Shown: positions 10,229-19,101 of the stretch, in pieces
Layout: each line of letters begins with the position of its first letter
How positions within the stretch are numbered: position 1 is the first letter of the stretch
Source: Metabacillus sp. KUDC1714
Lineage (GTDB): Bacteria; Bacillota; Bacilli; Bacillales; Bacillaceae
Direction: 5' to 3'
Length of the DNA stretch: 64,000 nucleotides
NCBI RefSeq assembly: GCF_014217835.1
Contig: NZ_CP055263.1
Location: 1,831,501-1,895,500 of the forward strand
Program-made: the position numbers and the translations under genes
Notes under the pieces: generated by a model
Databases searched by the model: none
What the model saw: the letters and a program-made list of their open reading frames with translations, nothing else
What the model was told of the DNA's origin: nothing

Positions 10229-10666
10229 ATGTTGATTAGGAAGGCTAACTTGACAGAGACAAATACACTTCTACAAATGACAATAGAGGTTATGAATGAA
10301 AGTACGATGGGTTTGGTTCAAATCGATGTTCAAAGTGGCTTTAACATATTTATTCCCTTATTAAACAGCGGTTCCTATTACCTTGTTGCCTTAGAAAATA
10401 ATAGGATTGCCGGGTGGGTATTACTAGGACCTGACTTCAACCCTATAAATATGTACAAAACAGGCAGCATCACTTCTCTTTATGTTTTACCCGAGTTTAG
10501 AAAATCTGGTTTAGGAAAACAATTAATGAAACAGGCCCTTGAACACTTAAAGTATCAAGGCTTTCAAAAGATTATCCTAAATGTTTATACAGGTAATCCA
10601 GCAAAACGTTTATATGAACAGCTTGGATTTCAGGATCTTTCAATTGTGATGGAATTGGATTTTTGA
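10229..10666 (+). CDS. GNAT family N-acetyltransferase
   Basis: Predicted acetyl-CoA-dependent N-acetyltransferase of the Gcn5-related (GNAT) fold; the acceptor is unknown. The 145-aa length is normal for a single domain. Motif A is clear: strand SITSLYVLP, then the pyrophosphate-binding loop RKSGLGKQLM (R/Q-x-x-G-x-G) at about residues 91-100. The C-terminal NPAKRLYEQLGF motif B, in which Tyr is the usual general acid, is also present. AGGATCGAGGTG precedes the ATG at 10229. It is a single-gene unit divergent from the 71-aa gene. The 150 bases after it hold no convincing terminator. Confidence 0.9.
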   Translation: MLIRKANLTETNTLLQMTIEVMNESTMGLVQIDVQSGFNIFIPLLNSGSYYLVALENNRIAGWVLLGPDFNPINMYKTGSITSLYVLPEFRKSGLGKQLMKQALEHLKYQGFQKIILNVYTGNPAKRLYEQLGFQDLSIVMELDF

Positions 10667-10822
10667 AGATATAGTAAAGGAACTACATTAATTAACATTC
10701 TAATGGGGAGCGGCAGTCATTTTCAAGTTCCTGTCAATCCTGTTTTCTACCGCTTTTTTCATATAAGGAAATATAAAGCTTTCATTTCTTAGCTTAGGCA
10801 GTTGTTTGCACACAGAGTTAAC

Positions 10823-11500
10823 CTATTTAAAATACATTGGATAATTTTTCCTCAAAAACTCTTTGTCAATCACTGCTTGAAGTAAGTGTTCTTGCATTAG
10901 CTCATCAGCAAGTTCTGGCTTTTTTTCTTTTATTGCAACTACTATTTCTTCATGTTGTGCAAAAATTGTATCCCAATTAAAATCAGTAGCTAATCTTAGC
11001 ATCCGACTTCTATTAAAATGAACATTCATTTGCTGAATAATTAACCACGTATTTCTTTTATTACAGCCTGAAAAAATCGTTTGGTGATATTCTTCATCTA
11101 ATTCAAACATTTTTCGATAATCCTTTTGTTCAATACACACCTTTTGCATGCTTAAGTTCATTTCAAGTGCCAATAAATTATCTTTTGAGAAATCCCTGCA
11201 AGCTAATTGAATAACAGCTCTTTCAAGATGCTCCCGCATAAATCTTGCTTCTTCAGCAAGGTTTAAATCAATTAACGAAACAAATGTACCTCTTTGTGGA
11301 TAAACATCAAGCAGTCCTTCTTGTGAAAGGCGGAGAAAGCTTTCTCTTATCGGTGTACGGCTAACATTGTATTCAAGTGACATTTCCTTTTCTGAAATGT
11401 TGGTACCAGGAACAAGCTGCAAACTTAAGATTTGTGATTTCAATTCTTGATAAACCTGTTCACGTGTCGATGTTGCTTGTGTTTTATAGTCGGTATACAT
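10823..11500 (-). CDS. GntR (FadR subfamily) transcriptional regulator
   Basis: DNA-binding repressor with an N-terminal winged helix (YQELKSQIL, then SRTPIRESFLRLSQEGLL at about residues 45-62) and a C-terminal all-helical FCD effector domain. FCD domains usually bind organic or sugar acids through a metal held by His residues (EEYHQTIF and QHEEIV here). Length 225 aa is typical. The frame opens at 11518, but GGGGGAG lies six bases before the ATG at 11500, which is therefore preferred. It follows uxuA, so the likely job is control of the uronate operon. A half operator ATACTAGTA at 11531-11539 suggests self-control. Regulators beside uxuA are often called UxuR or KdgR; the effector is not provable here. 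Confidence 0.9.
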   Translation of the reverse strand: MYTDYKTQATSTREQVYQELKSQILSLQLVPGTNISEKEMSLEYNVSRTPIRESFLRLSQEGLLDVYPQRGTFVSLIDLNLAEEARFMREHLERAVIQLACRDFSKDNLLALEMNLSMQKVCIEQKDYRKMFELDEEYHQTIFSGCNKRNTWLIIQQMNVHFNRSRMLRLATDFNWDTIFAQHEEIVVAIKEKKPELADELMQEHLLQAVIDKEFLRKNYPMYFK

Positions 11501-11530
11501 GACGAACTCCCCCTTCATTCCTGTTTTTCA

Positions 11531-11539
11531 ATACTAGTA
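11531..11539. promoter_or_regulatory. Half-copy of the ATACTAGTATGGTAGT operator before the GntR gene
   Basis: ATACTAGTA is identical to the left half of the sites at 13744, 18682 and 18769, and lies 31 bases before the GntR start. The right half is missing. It is a candidate weak self-control site. Confidence 0.35.
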
Positions 11540-11571
11540 AATACTAACTCTTTTCCTTTATACTTAGATCC

Positions 11572-11621
11572 AACAAGAGTGCATCATGTTTTGACAAAAA
11601 GCAACCTGATGCACTCTTGTT
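11572..11621. repeat. 15-bp perfect inverted repeat between uxuA and the GntR gene
   Basis: AACAAGAGTGCATCA (11572-11586) faces its exact reverse complement at 11607-11621 with a 20-base loop. No T-run follows on either strand, so it is not a classic terminator. It could be an mRNA processing or stability hairpin, or an operator. Confidence 0.6.
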
Positions 11622-11645
11622 ATTTCACACAGCTAATTTACTAGT

Positions 11646-12752
11646 TTAAGATAGAGATTGACTGCCAACAATTCCATTTGACTGTTTTACTTTTTCTAAA
11701 CTGTCCCAAATGCCCAAAATGTACATTATTCCAAGTGCACGATCATACAAGCCATAGCCAGGACGAGCCTGTTCATCCCAGATCATTCGCCCATGATCAG
11801 GTCGTATATAACCTGTGTATCCTGTATCATGTAATGCTTTTACTATCTCATATATATCCAAGGAACCGTCACTACTACGATGAGAACTTTCTGTAAAGTC
11901 ACCATTTTCATAGATTTTCACGTTACGAATATGAGCAAATGGAATTCGCCCCATTGCTGAAAAGTGTCTCATTATATCTGGAATATCATTGTTTGGGTTT
12001 GCACCTAATGAACCTGAACACAAAGTTAATCCATTGTATGGACTATCAACTAGTTTCACAATTCTTTCTAAGTTTTCTTTATTTATCACAATTTTTGGTA
12101 AGCCAAAAATAGACCAAGGCGGGTCATCAGGATGGATAGCCATTCTCACGTCACACTCTTTTGCAACTGGAATAATTTTCTCCAAAAAATATTGCAGATG
12201 CTCAAATAAGTCCTCTTCTGTTACATCTCTATATAATTCAAATGCCCGCTTAATTTTACTAACACGTTCTGGTTCCCAACCTGGCATAGAAAAACCATTT
12301 GATGAGCTTTCAATCATTTTTATTAAAACAGCAGGATCTACCTCTTCTACTTTGGCTTTTTCATACGCTAATGCTGTAGATCCATCTGGTAATTCCTTCG
12401 CAAGCTCTGATCTTGTCCAGTCGAATATCGGCATAAAGTTATAACAAATAACCTTTATTCCAGCTTGTGCTAAATTTCGAATTGTTTTCTGATAATTGTT
12501 AATATAAAGATCACGTGTAGGAAGCCCTAATTTTATATCTTCATGTACATTAACACTCTCAATCACTTCAAGATTTAAACCTTTCTCTTCAATCTCTTTC
12601 TTTAATGCTAAAATTTGATCAAGTGGCCACACTTCCCCAGCAGGAATATCATGAAGTCCTCCCACAATCCCATCCATACCAGGAATTTGCCTGATTTGGT
12701 CTAACGTAACACTATCATCTTGATTGCCAAACCATCGAAATGTGATTTTCAT
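11646..12752 (-). CDS. uxuA: Mannonate dehydratase
   Basis: Converts D-mannonate to 2-keto-3-deoxygluconate in hexuronate (glucuronate) breakdown, in the cytosol; EC 4.2.1.8. The N-terminus [20 protein letters not shown] is highly characteristic of UxuA, as are [22 protein letters not shown] and [11 protein letters not shown], which carry metal- and substrate-binding His/Asp residues of the TIM-barrel fold. At 368 aa it is full length. Neither fructuronate reductase (uxuB) nor uronate isomerase (uxaC) is in the window, so the rest of the pathway must be elsewhere. It lies between the Nif3-like gene and the GntR gene. The 120-base gap upstream holds no gene. Confidence 0.96.
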   Translation of the reverse strand: MKITFRWFGNQDDSVTLDQIRQIPGMDGIVGGLHDIPAGEVWPLDQILALKKEIEEKGLNLEVIESVNVHEDIKLGLPTRDLYINNYQKTIRNLAQAGIKVICYNFMPIFDWTRSELAKELPDGSTALAYEKAKVEEVDPAVLIKMIESSSNGFSMPGWEPERVSKIKRAFELYRDVTEEDLFEHLQYFLEKIIPVAKECDVRMAIHPDDPPWSIFGLPKIVINKENLERIVKLVDSPYNGLTLCSGSLGANPNNDIPDIMRHFSAMGRIPFAHIRNVKIYENGDFTESSHRSSDGSLDIYEIVKALHDTGYTGYIRPDHGRMIWDEQARPGYGLYDRALGIMYILGIWDSLEKVKQSNGIVGSQSLS

Positions 12753-12871
12753 CTATATAACCTCCATCTTTTGTGTATTAGTTAGATTAAGCTATAATTT
12801 GTTAGATTTAAAATTTCTATATTAAGGTTATTTTAAAAAGTCGAGAGTTTATCATTATTGTATTAATGCCA

Positions 12872-13666
12872 TTAGAGAAATTGAAAGGAATTTTCCTCGG
12901 AAATAAAGTGAACAGGAATGCCTGGGAAAAATGCCTTTGTTAGTTCTGCAAGATACTCCATTCCTGGTTCCTCACTAGCAGCATGCCCTATATTAATTAA
13001 CGCCTTATTTCTCCCTTGATAAATGGCGTCCCGAACGTATTCAGGTGTCTCCCATTCGGGACCCTCGCCGTAAATAATTAAATCAAGATCACCCTGTTCA
13101 AATAGCGGTATAGCTATATCCCCTCCACCTCGATATCCTGCTAATAATCCAATTCTAGTGCATGGCATTGAGGTGTCTCCAATAACACGTACAAAAGGAA
13201 TAGAAAGCTTTCTTTTTACATAATCAGCAATCTCCTTAACCGTCATATTAGATATAGTCAGTAAAGTTGATGTTGCATTATTCTCTTCAACATAGTGAGT
13301 CCAACCTAATCCTTGTATTAACCCCACCATAATTCCATCGGGTTGATACTTATGCCAATAGTCATGAAATCGATAAATTGCAATACCTGATTCATCAATC
13401 ATTTCCCTCTTATTACGATACACTGAATCATGTTCTAGATGCTCAATTCTGTCATGGTGACTGTAGAATGTACCTTCATGAGTTATGATAAGGTTTGCTC
13501 CCATGTCTATTGCACGCTGAATTACGTAGTGGGATGCTACAAATGCGACTACAATACCTTTAACTTCTGTATACGGATCTCCAAACACCAGCTTATCAAC
13601 ACTTATTTCCAACTTATCAACTGGTTTTGTTAATTTAGTTATTACATCCTGGATCGTTATCATCAT
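12872..13666 (-). CDS. Nif3-like dinuclear metal centre protein
   Basis: Member of the Nif3 family (YqfO/YbgI, GTP cyclohydrolase I type 2-like), ring-shaped dinuclear metal proteins of uncertain function. The family metal-binding patterns are visible: NLIITHEGTFYSHH near residues 60-75 (canonical ITHH) and NIGHAASEEPGMEYL near the C-terminus (canonical GHxxSE). Length 264 aa matches the compact form without the PII-like insert. In the first motif the second His is Glu (THEG for THHP), which may change metal binding. GGGGAG precedes two tandem ATGs (13666 and 13663). A copy of the putative GntR operator lies 80 bases upstream. Its place in a uronate operon suggests a carbohydrate-linked role; that is inference. 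Confidence 0.85.
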   Translation of the reverse strand: MMITIQDVITKLTKPVDKLEISVDKLVFGDPYTEVKGIVVAFVASHYVIQRAIDMGANLIITHEGTFYSHHDRIEHLEHDSVYRNKREMIDESGIAIYRFHDYWHKYQPDGIMVGLIQGLGWTHYVEENNATSTLLTISNMTVKEIADYVKRKLSIPFVRVIGDTSMPCTRIGLLAGYRGGGDIAIPLFEQGDLDLIIYGEGPEWETPEYVRDAIYQGRNKALINIGHAASEEPGMEYLAELTKAFFPGIPVHFISEENSFQFL

Positions 13667-13743
13667 TTCAACTCCCCAACAGGAAAAGATTAGCTTTTCT
13701 TGATATCTACTTTCACAAAGGACCTTATACTGAATTCATAACT

Positions 13744-13760
13744 ATACTAGTATGGTAGTA
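13744..13760. promoter_or_regulatory. Putative GntR operator, copy 1
   Basis: ATACTAGTATGGTAGTA, a TACTA-N6-TAGTA dyad identical to two sites upstream of the permease gene at 18510. It lies 78 bases before the Nif3-like gene and suggests a second, internal control point in the uronate operon. Binding by the GntR protein at 10823 is inferred from proximity. Confidence 0.65.
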
Positions 13761-13847
13761 TTGATTCTCCCAACCTATAATTGGGATTACCAGTGAGGAT
13801 TAAAATCAATCAACTAACTAGCCTCCCTAGTGGATTTCTTCCATTTT

Positions 13848-14017
13848 TAATCGTTTAAGAAATTATAAAATTCTAAAACTATGGATAAGCGCATGACATC
13901 CAGCTCCAGAGCCTAGCCCCTCTTGGGTCTACAGCTAATTTAGAATTGAAGGCAAAAAACGCCTTCTATTCTAAATCATCTTATTGCCCGAGGCTGTTCA
14001 AGGCGCTTGCGCTTTTA
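13848..14017 (+). repeat. Intergenic repeat family R1, copy A
   Basis: About 170 bases homologous to the reverse complement of 31521-31676 and, in its left third, to the reverse complement of 55993-56062. Shared landmarks are CTATGGATAAGCGC, AGCTCCAGNGCCTAGCC, GCTAATTTAGAATTGAAGG and GCTGTTCAAGNCGCTTGCGC. Similar blocks are common in Bacillaceae intergenic DNA. The copy runs into the end of the YesL-like gene and supplies its stop codon. Confidence 0.85.
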
Positions 14018-14730
14018 TTCATACTCTTTTCAATTGAATTTTCAGTACTTGTCTTTAAAAATTTTAATTCAAGATCTGCCAGCATCTCTTTCATATTTAG
14101 CATCATGAGGTAAGCAATAATACTAGAAGTAAAAACAATTAAAAAATCCGTTGTTACGGTTGTGACAAATGCCACGATAAATAAAATCAAAAAATTACCG
14201 AATGTTTGTTTAAATTTCGTAAAGCTATAGTATACTGACAATTTCCAAACATCCCTTATTCTAAATTTATACCTGGCATTAATCGTAAGAATGTTTAAGC
14301 TTAACATCGTCCATAGTAGCGTCAGAATGAAAATCACAATGGATATTATTTGACTTGTATCAGATGTAGACTGGCGGAGATATTGTAAATCTACAAATAA
14401 AATGAAGTAAACGACGAGTATTGGCAACCACACAGAAAAAGTATCTTTAATATTCTTTTTGTAGCCATAGAAAAAATCACGTGTTGGTGATATTTCTTTC
14501 GTTCTTACAAGCTTCTCCATTGAGTAACACATAGCTGCAATTGCTGGGCCTGTTGGTAGTAATGCCAAAAAGTATAGTAGAATGTTAGAAAATGACGGTT
14601 TTAATGTCATAAAGAAAAAGATAAATAAGCTATTCGTTACGACAAAATAAATATTTGTTAAAAGCAACCAATAGATATAGTTTGTAATTATGTATAAGAT
14701 TCCTTGACCAAACTCTTTCTTTTCTTCCAT
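13981..14730 (-). CDS. YesL-like (DUF624) membrane protein
   Basis: Polytopic membrane protein of the YesL/DUF624 family, which is typically encoded beside oligosaccharide ABC importers; its function is unknown. About five or six hydrophobic segments are visible in 249 aa. The family-typical core is near residues 55-95, with PTGPAIAAMCYSMEKL and then DFFYGYKKN. The last ten or so codons (KSASALNSLGQ) and the stop lie inside repeat R1 copy A, so the native C-terminus seems to have been replaced by repeat-derived sequence. It follows the binding-protein gene in the uronate operon. Confidence 0.85.
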   Translation of the reverse strand: MEEKKEFGQGILYIITNYIYWLLLTNIYFVVTNSLFIFFFMTLKPSFSNILLYFLALLPTGPAIAAMCYSMEKLVRTKEISPTRDFFYGYKKNIKDTFSVWLPILVVYFILFVDLQYLRQSTSDTSQIISIVIFILTLLWTMLSLNILTINARYKFRIRDVWKLSVYYSFTKFKQTFGNFLILFIVAFVTTVTTDFLIVFTSSIIAYLMMLNMKEMLADLELKFLKTSTENSIEKSMNKSASALNSLGQ

Positions 14731-14829
14731 GATTATTCACCATCTTTTTCTCATTTTACATATATTTTACTACGGTTTATGTATAATAAGTTATTTTCCC
14801 TTTCAATTTTCCTCCAATTTAATAAAGTT

Positions 14830-14857
14830 GGTTGCCCTTTCATGTGAAAAGGCAACC
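14830..14857 (-). terminator. Hairpin after the solute-binding protein gene
   Basis: GGTTGCC pairs with GGCAACC around a TTTCATGTGAAA core, directly after the stop at 14873. Only a weak T-run follows (AACTTTATT), so it may act as a partial terminator or stabiliser before the YesL-like gene. Confidence 0.6.
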
Positions 14858-14872
14858 TACTAGATTATTCAA

Positions 14873-16501
14873 CTACTTAGACTCTTTATATTCCTTGTAT
14901 GTTTTATTAGCAAGGTCAAGATATTGTTGCAGTCCTTGGCCTTCTAATTCTTTCACAAATGCATCGAACTCTTTTAAATCACGATCTCCAATGATAAACT
15001 TTAGTGTATTTTGAACTGAGTAGTCTTTTAATGGCGTATTTAGTAATGTTACCTTTTCTCTATCTTCCATTGAGAATGGAATCGGTGGTTCTGCCGGAAT
15101 TGTTGTTTTAACCTTTGCCATATCATCCTGGAATTTAATCTCCTCCTCACTCATCATTGATTGTAGAAGATCTGTTGTTCCACCATAGGCAAATACTCCT
15201 CCAGAGAAACCAAACTCAGTTCGTAAATCCTTTGTGCCAGCTGGATTAAGCCCATTATAATTTACATCATCTACTAATTTTCTAACACCATCTGTTTTAG
15301 TAAATGTTGTTCCTTCAACACCCCATTTAGCAAATTCCTGGCCTTCGTCACTATAATAAAGCCAATCAATAAATTGGAGGATGGCATCGAAATTTTCACT
15401 TTCCTTTGCTTTAGAAGAGATCATAACACCATTTTCTAATCTAGAACCCGACATAAGCTGACCTGCTGGACCGCCTGGAACGGTAATTTTAGAAATTGAG
15501 TAGTTATCTTTACCAAGCGTTTTATCCATATCGTTACGGTGTAAGATAACTGTTTGTGAGTTTCCATTAATAATAAAGGATTTGCCAGTAACAAATTTTT
15601 GGATCGCTTGATCATCTTCCTGTGTAAAGCTTTCTTTATCGAGTAGTCCTTCTGATACTAATTTATTAAAGTAAGTTAGTAATTCTTTATATTCGTTAGT
15701 TGTTGCAGAATAGATAAATTCATCTGCTGATTCATCATATGTTAATCCATTTCCATATCCCCAGCCTGCTTTAGTACCAAAGCCAGTAGCCGCTATATTA
15801 AGCGTACTATCAAATAGGAAGCGATCAGAGAATGGTGTAACATCTGGATATAATTCTTTTAATTTTTTCATTGCTACATATAATTCATCCCAAGTAGTTG
15901 GAATAGCAATATTGTGCTTTTCAAAAATATCTGTTCTTATTATTAGGGTATAGTCTGGCCATACCTCCTCATGTAAACCAGGAAGCAGATAGAATTTACC
16001 ATCATTTTGACGTAAACCTTCTAATTCATCTTCTAGTTGCCATTTTTCTATTTTATCTTTGAAATGTGGCATTTTATCAATGTAATCACTGATTGGCAAA
16101 ATCGTTCCAGAAGAAACAAAAGCTGACTCTTCACCAGGATATGTTTTAGGAATAATTAATGGTGCATCACCTGAACTAATTAACAAGCTACGTTTTTGCG
16201 TGTAATCGCTCATTGGTACAATTGTAGGTTTTAGCGAAACATTCGTCATTTCTTTGATCTTTTCCCACAATAGCCAATTTTCTTTATAAGGATAGGTTGG
16301 TTGATCGCTATATAAGATTGGTAATTCAAATTCTTCACTAGCCTTAAATGTATCACCTACACCGTATGATTCCATAGCACCCTTTTTAGTATTTTCGTTT
16401 GCTGTACCTGTAGACTCTTTATTAGAACAGCCAGCAATCACTAGTACAAACAAAGCTATTAAACAAAATATTGACTTTAACCTTTTACGACCACTTTTCA
16501 T
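14873..16501 (-). CDS. Extracellular solute-binding lipoprotein of a sugar ABC importer (LplA-like)
   Basis: Binding component of a CUT1-type oligosaccharide ABC importer, anchored outside the membrane. A lipoprotein signal peptide is clear: basic start MKSGRKRLK, a hydrophobic run, then the lipobox VIAGC with Cys near residue 25. The mature part (about 515 aa) has the LplA/YtcQ layout of long family-1 binding proteins. GGGAGG precedes the ATG at 16501. It comes after two permease genes in the same direction. Neighbouring uxuA suggests a uronate-containing oligosaccharide as ligand, but the ligand is not shown by the sequence. Confidence 0.92.
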   Translation of the reverse strand: MKSGRKRLKSIFCLIALFVLVIAGCSNKESTGTANENTKKGAMESYGVGDTFKASEEFELPILYSDQPTYPYKENWLLWEKIKEMTNVSLKPTIVPMSDYTQKRSLLISSGDAPLIIPKTYPGEESAFVSSGTILPISDYIDKMPHFKDKIEKWQLEDELEGLRQNDGKFYLLPGLHEEVWPDYTLIIRTDIFEKHNIAIPTTWDELYVAMKKLKELYPDVTPFSDRFLFDSTLNIAATGFGTKAGWGYGNGLTYDESADEFIYSATTNEYKELLTYFNKLVSEGLLDKESFTQEDDQAIQKFVTGKSFIINGNSQTVILHRNDMDKTLGKDNYSISKITVPGGPAGQLMSGSRLENGVMISSKAKESENFDAILQFIDWLYYSDEGQEFAKWGVEGTTFTKTDGVRKLVDDVNYNGLNPAGTKDLRTEFGFSGGVFAYGGTTDLLQSMMSEEEIKFQDDMAKVKTTIPAEPPIPFSMEDREKVTLLNTPLKDYSVQNTLKFIIGDRDLKEFDAFVKELEGQGLQQYLDLANKTYKEYKESK

Positions 16502-16659
16502 TTCTATTCCTCCCTTTTGATTCAGTTTCTATAAGAAAGCGTTTGAGCCTTTTCCACCCTAGTTTTTCGACACTCAACATAACGCTTATCTACCTAAAAT
16601 AATTACCCCTTTATTACCTATGCTTTTTCTCATCATGATTGTTGCTTTTCATGGAGTCT

Positions 16660-17529
16660 TCACTTAACAGATCCAAGCATTACACCTGATACGAAATACT
16701 TTTGAACGAAAGGATAAATTGTTAAAATCGGTAAAATGGTAAGTACCATTGTAACTGACTTAATGTTTGCTGATATTTGAGTTAAGTTATCGGCTGAAGT
16801 CGCTCCAGCTGATTGTCCTCCAGTAACACCAGCGATTAAATTTCTAAGGTAGATGGTGACTGGAAATAACTCTTTTTGATCCAAGTATAAGAAAGCTGGA
16901 AACCAAGAATTCCAATGCCCTACTGCATAAAAAAGAATCATCGTTGCAACAACCGCCTTGCTGAGAGGTAATACAATCCTCAGGAGAATACCATAAGTAT
17001 TTAACCCATCAATTGATGCTGCTTCTTCTAGCTCTTCAGGCATATTTTCAAAGAAGGATTTCATGATTAACATATTATAGATACTAATGGCTCCAGGAAT
17101 AACAATTGCCCACATTGTATTATCAAATCCAATACTATTAATTAATACATAGTTAGGGATTAATCCACCGTTAAAAAACATCGTGAATACAGCAAAAACT
17201 GTAAAAAATCTACGTCCGGCCAATCTCCTCTTGGATAATGCATACGCAAATATTATTGTTAAAAACATTGATATAGCAGTTCCTACAACTGTGTAGACAA
17301 CCGTGTTTTTGTAATTGATCCAAAACATCTTGTCCTGAGTTACTGTTTTATATGTCTCGATATTAAAGCCCTTTGGTAATAAACTTACTTGACCTGCATT
17401 AATAAAAGCTTCACTACTAAAGGACTGAGCGATAACATTTAAAAATGGATATAGTGTACAGAAAACAATGACTAATAAGATAAACGCGTTAAACACTTTA
17501 AAAATCTTATATTGTACAGATTCCTTCAT
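16660..17529 (-). CDS. Carbohydrate ABC transporter permease (LplC/YtcP-like)
   Basis: Inner-membrane permease of the CUT1 sugar importer, pairing with the product of 17542-18510. Six membrane helices fit the 289 aa. The cytoplasmic EAA loop reads EELEEAASIDGLNTYGILLRIVLPLSKA at about residues 180-207 (split here only by position), the docking site for the shared ATPase. The C-terminus ending FVSGVMLGSVK is typical of LplC-type subunits. AGGGGGAAG precedes the ATG. No ATPase gene is in the operon, as is usual for systems served by MsmX. Confidence 0.93.
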   Translation of the reverse strand: MKESVQYKIFKVFNAFILLVIVFCTLYPFLNVIAQSFSSEAFINAGQVSLLPKGFNIETYKTVTQDKMFWINYKNTVVYTVVGTAISMFLTIIFAYALSKRRLAGRRFFTVFAVFTMFFNGGLIPNYVLINSIGFDNTMWAIVIPGAISIYNMLIMKSFFENMPEELEEAASIDGLNTYGILLRIVLPLSKAVVATMILFYAVGHWNSWFPAFLYLDQKELFPVTIYLRNLIAGVTGGQSAGATSADNLTQISANIKSVTMVLTILPILTIYPFVQKYFVSGVMLGSVK

Positions 17530-17541
17530 GGTCTTCCCCCT

Positions 17542-18510
17542 CTACCACAAGCTTCTTTCTGTTAATTTTCTTGAAATACCGTTAGCCGATAATACTAACA
17601 CCAATCCGATTAGAGATTCGAACAATCCAATCGCTGTCGCATAACTGAAATTACTTGATTCAAGTCCAACACGATATAAATAAGTAGAAATAACATCTGA
17701 CGTTTCATAGTTTAATGGATTATATAAAAGTAATATTTTTTCAAAGCCTACAGCCATAAAACTACCAATATTTAAGATTAATAACGTAATAATTGTCGGT
17801 AGGATACCTGGAATTGTAATATGGAGTGTCTGCTTCCAGCGATTTGCTCCATCAATTTTGGCTGCTTCATATAATGAATCATCAATTGTTGTTAGCGCTG
17901 CCAAATATAAAATCGCTCCCCAGCCCATACCTTGCCAAATTTCTGAGGTAATATAAATCGTTCTAAACCATTCTGCTTGTTGAATAAAGTTAATTTTCTC
18001 ACCGGTAAAGAATTCTACAATGTTATTAATTGAACCATTTACAGCCGTTAATTGTAGAATCATTCCTGCAACAATTACAATAGATAGAAAGTGAGGCAAA
18101 TAAGAAGCTGTTTGGACAAATTTCTTAAACTTTTTACCCTTCACTTCATTTAATAACAAGGCAAAAATAATCGGCATTGGGAAACAAAACAATAATGTTA
18201 GCCCACCAATAAGGAGGGTATTCGTAAAAACATTCCAAAAGGTTGGATCATTGATAAACATTTTAAAATAATGTAATCCAACCCATTCCTCCCCATAAAT
18301 ATTGCCCCCAGGCATAAATCTTCTGAATGCAATTACATTACCAATCATTGGACCATATTTAAAAATCAATAAGTAAATAATCGGTAAAATCAATAAAGAG
18401 TAAAGCTGCCAATCCTTTTTTAGAGATACTCCAATAATGGCAAATTTACTTTTTTTCATATCCTTCAATACATTAACCTTACCCATCTTTTCGACCTTAA
18501 CTTCCCCCAT
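17542..18510 (-). CDS. Carbohydrate ABC transporter permease (LplB/YteP-like)
   Basis: First gene of the operon and partner permease of 16660-17529. Of the 322 aa, an N-terminal cytoplasmic extension of about 30 residues precedes six membrane helices. The EAA loop YEAAKIDGANRWKQTLHITI is near residues 217-236. GGGGGG lies five bases before the ATG at 18510; an internal ATG eight codons in (MGKVNV) is a weaker alternative. The upstream 590 bases carry two copies of the TACTA-N6-TAGTA operator and a cre-like box, so the operon is probably induced by substrate and repressed by good carbon sources. Confidence 0.92.
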   Translation of the reverse strand: MGEVKVEKMGKVNVLKDMKKSKFAIIGVSLKKDWQLYSLLILPIIYLLIFKYGPMIGNVIAFRRFMPGGNIYGEEWVGLHYFKMFINDPTFWNVFTNTLLIGGLTLLFCFPMPIIFALLLNEVKGKKFKKFVQTASYLPHFLSIVIVAGMILQLTAVNGSINNIVEFFTGEKINFIQQAEWFRTIYITSEIWQGMGWGAILYLAALTTIDDSLYEAAKIDGANRWKQTLHITIPGILPTIITLLILNIGSFMAVGFEKILLLYNPLNYETSDVISTYLYRVGLESSNFSYATAIGLFESLIGLVLVLSANGISRKLTERSLW

Positions 18511-18596
18511 ATTAACCCCCCACTCACTTTATAAATCTGAATATGTAGCCTTTGTTTTACTAAATACTGATCTGGATAAGCTCCTCCACTTTAACT

Positions 18597-18610
18597 ATAA
18601 AGCGCTTACA
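18597..18610. promoter_or_regulatory. Candidate cre (CcpA) box before the uronate operon
   Basis: Minus strand TGTAAGCGCTTTAT matches the cre core TGNAANCGNWNNCW except at the penultimate C. It is 87 bases before the first permease start. Confidence 0.5.
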
Positions 18611-18681
18611 GAATTGAGATAAAGGTGTCCTACGTATGTGTTTTTTCGAGTCTTTCTGCTAGAAATCGTATACATATTAGA

Positions 18682-18697
18682 ATACTAGTATGGTAGT
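18682..18697. promoter_or_regulatory. Putative GntR operator, copy 2
   Basis: ATACTAGTATGGTAGT, identical to 13744-13759. It lies 172 bases before the first permease gene and 87 bases from copy 3, a spacing that could allow looping. Confidence 0.65.
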
Positions 18698-18768
18698 TTA
18701 TTCCGCATAGACGTAGACTACTATCGGTGTAAAGTCAGTCTTATTTCATACTCTGTTACACATTAGAC

Positions 18769-18784
18769 ATACTAGTATGGTAGT
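18769..18784. promoter_or_regulatory. Putative GntR operator, copy 3
   Basis: ATACTAGTATGGTAGT, the third exact copy, in the divergent region between the permease gene (minus) and the UMF1 transporter (plus). The rest of 18511-19101 holds no gene. I see an ATGTAA-A-TTACAT dyad near 19007-19022 but cannot assign it. Confidence 0.65.
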
Positions 18785-19101
18785 TAAATTCATTGTAAAC
18801 TAAATTTTCTTTATATTCAATACGTTATTTTGTTTTTTCGAAAATAAATCTTAACTTAATTTATTTAATAAACAATCAGACACTACATTAGCTGTAACTT
18901 TACAAGTAAGTATCACGATATTTAAATCAGGTTTTATATCATTCATATTCATACTAAATAGTCTCTGCATATCAGCAGACAAGCATAATCCTGATAAATT
19001 GTTAATAATGTAAATTACATATTAAATTTTCCCAGCGCTTACTATAACAAACTATTTTTCTTGTAAAATAAAAGGGACCGTTTACTAGGGAGGCCACATT
19101 T

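Noticed and set aside
11572..11621. Intrinsic terminator call for the uxuA-GntR hairpin
   Set aside because: The stem is perfect but no T-run follows in the direction of transcription, so I list it only as an inverted repeat.
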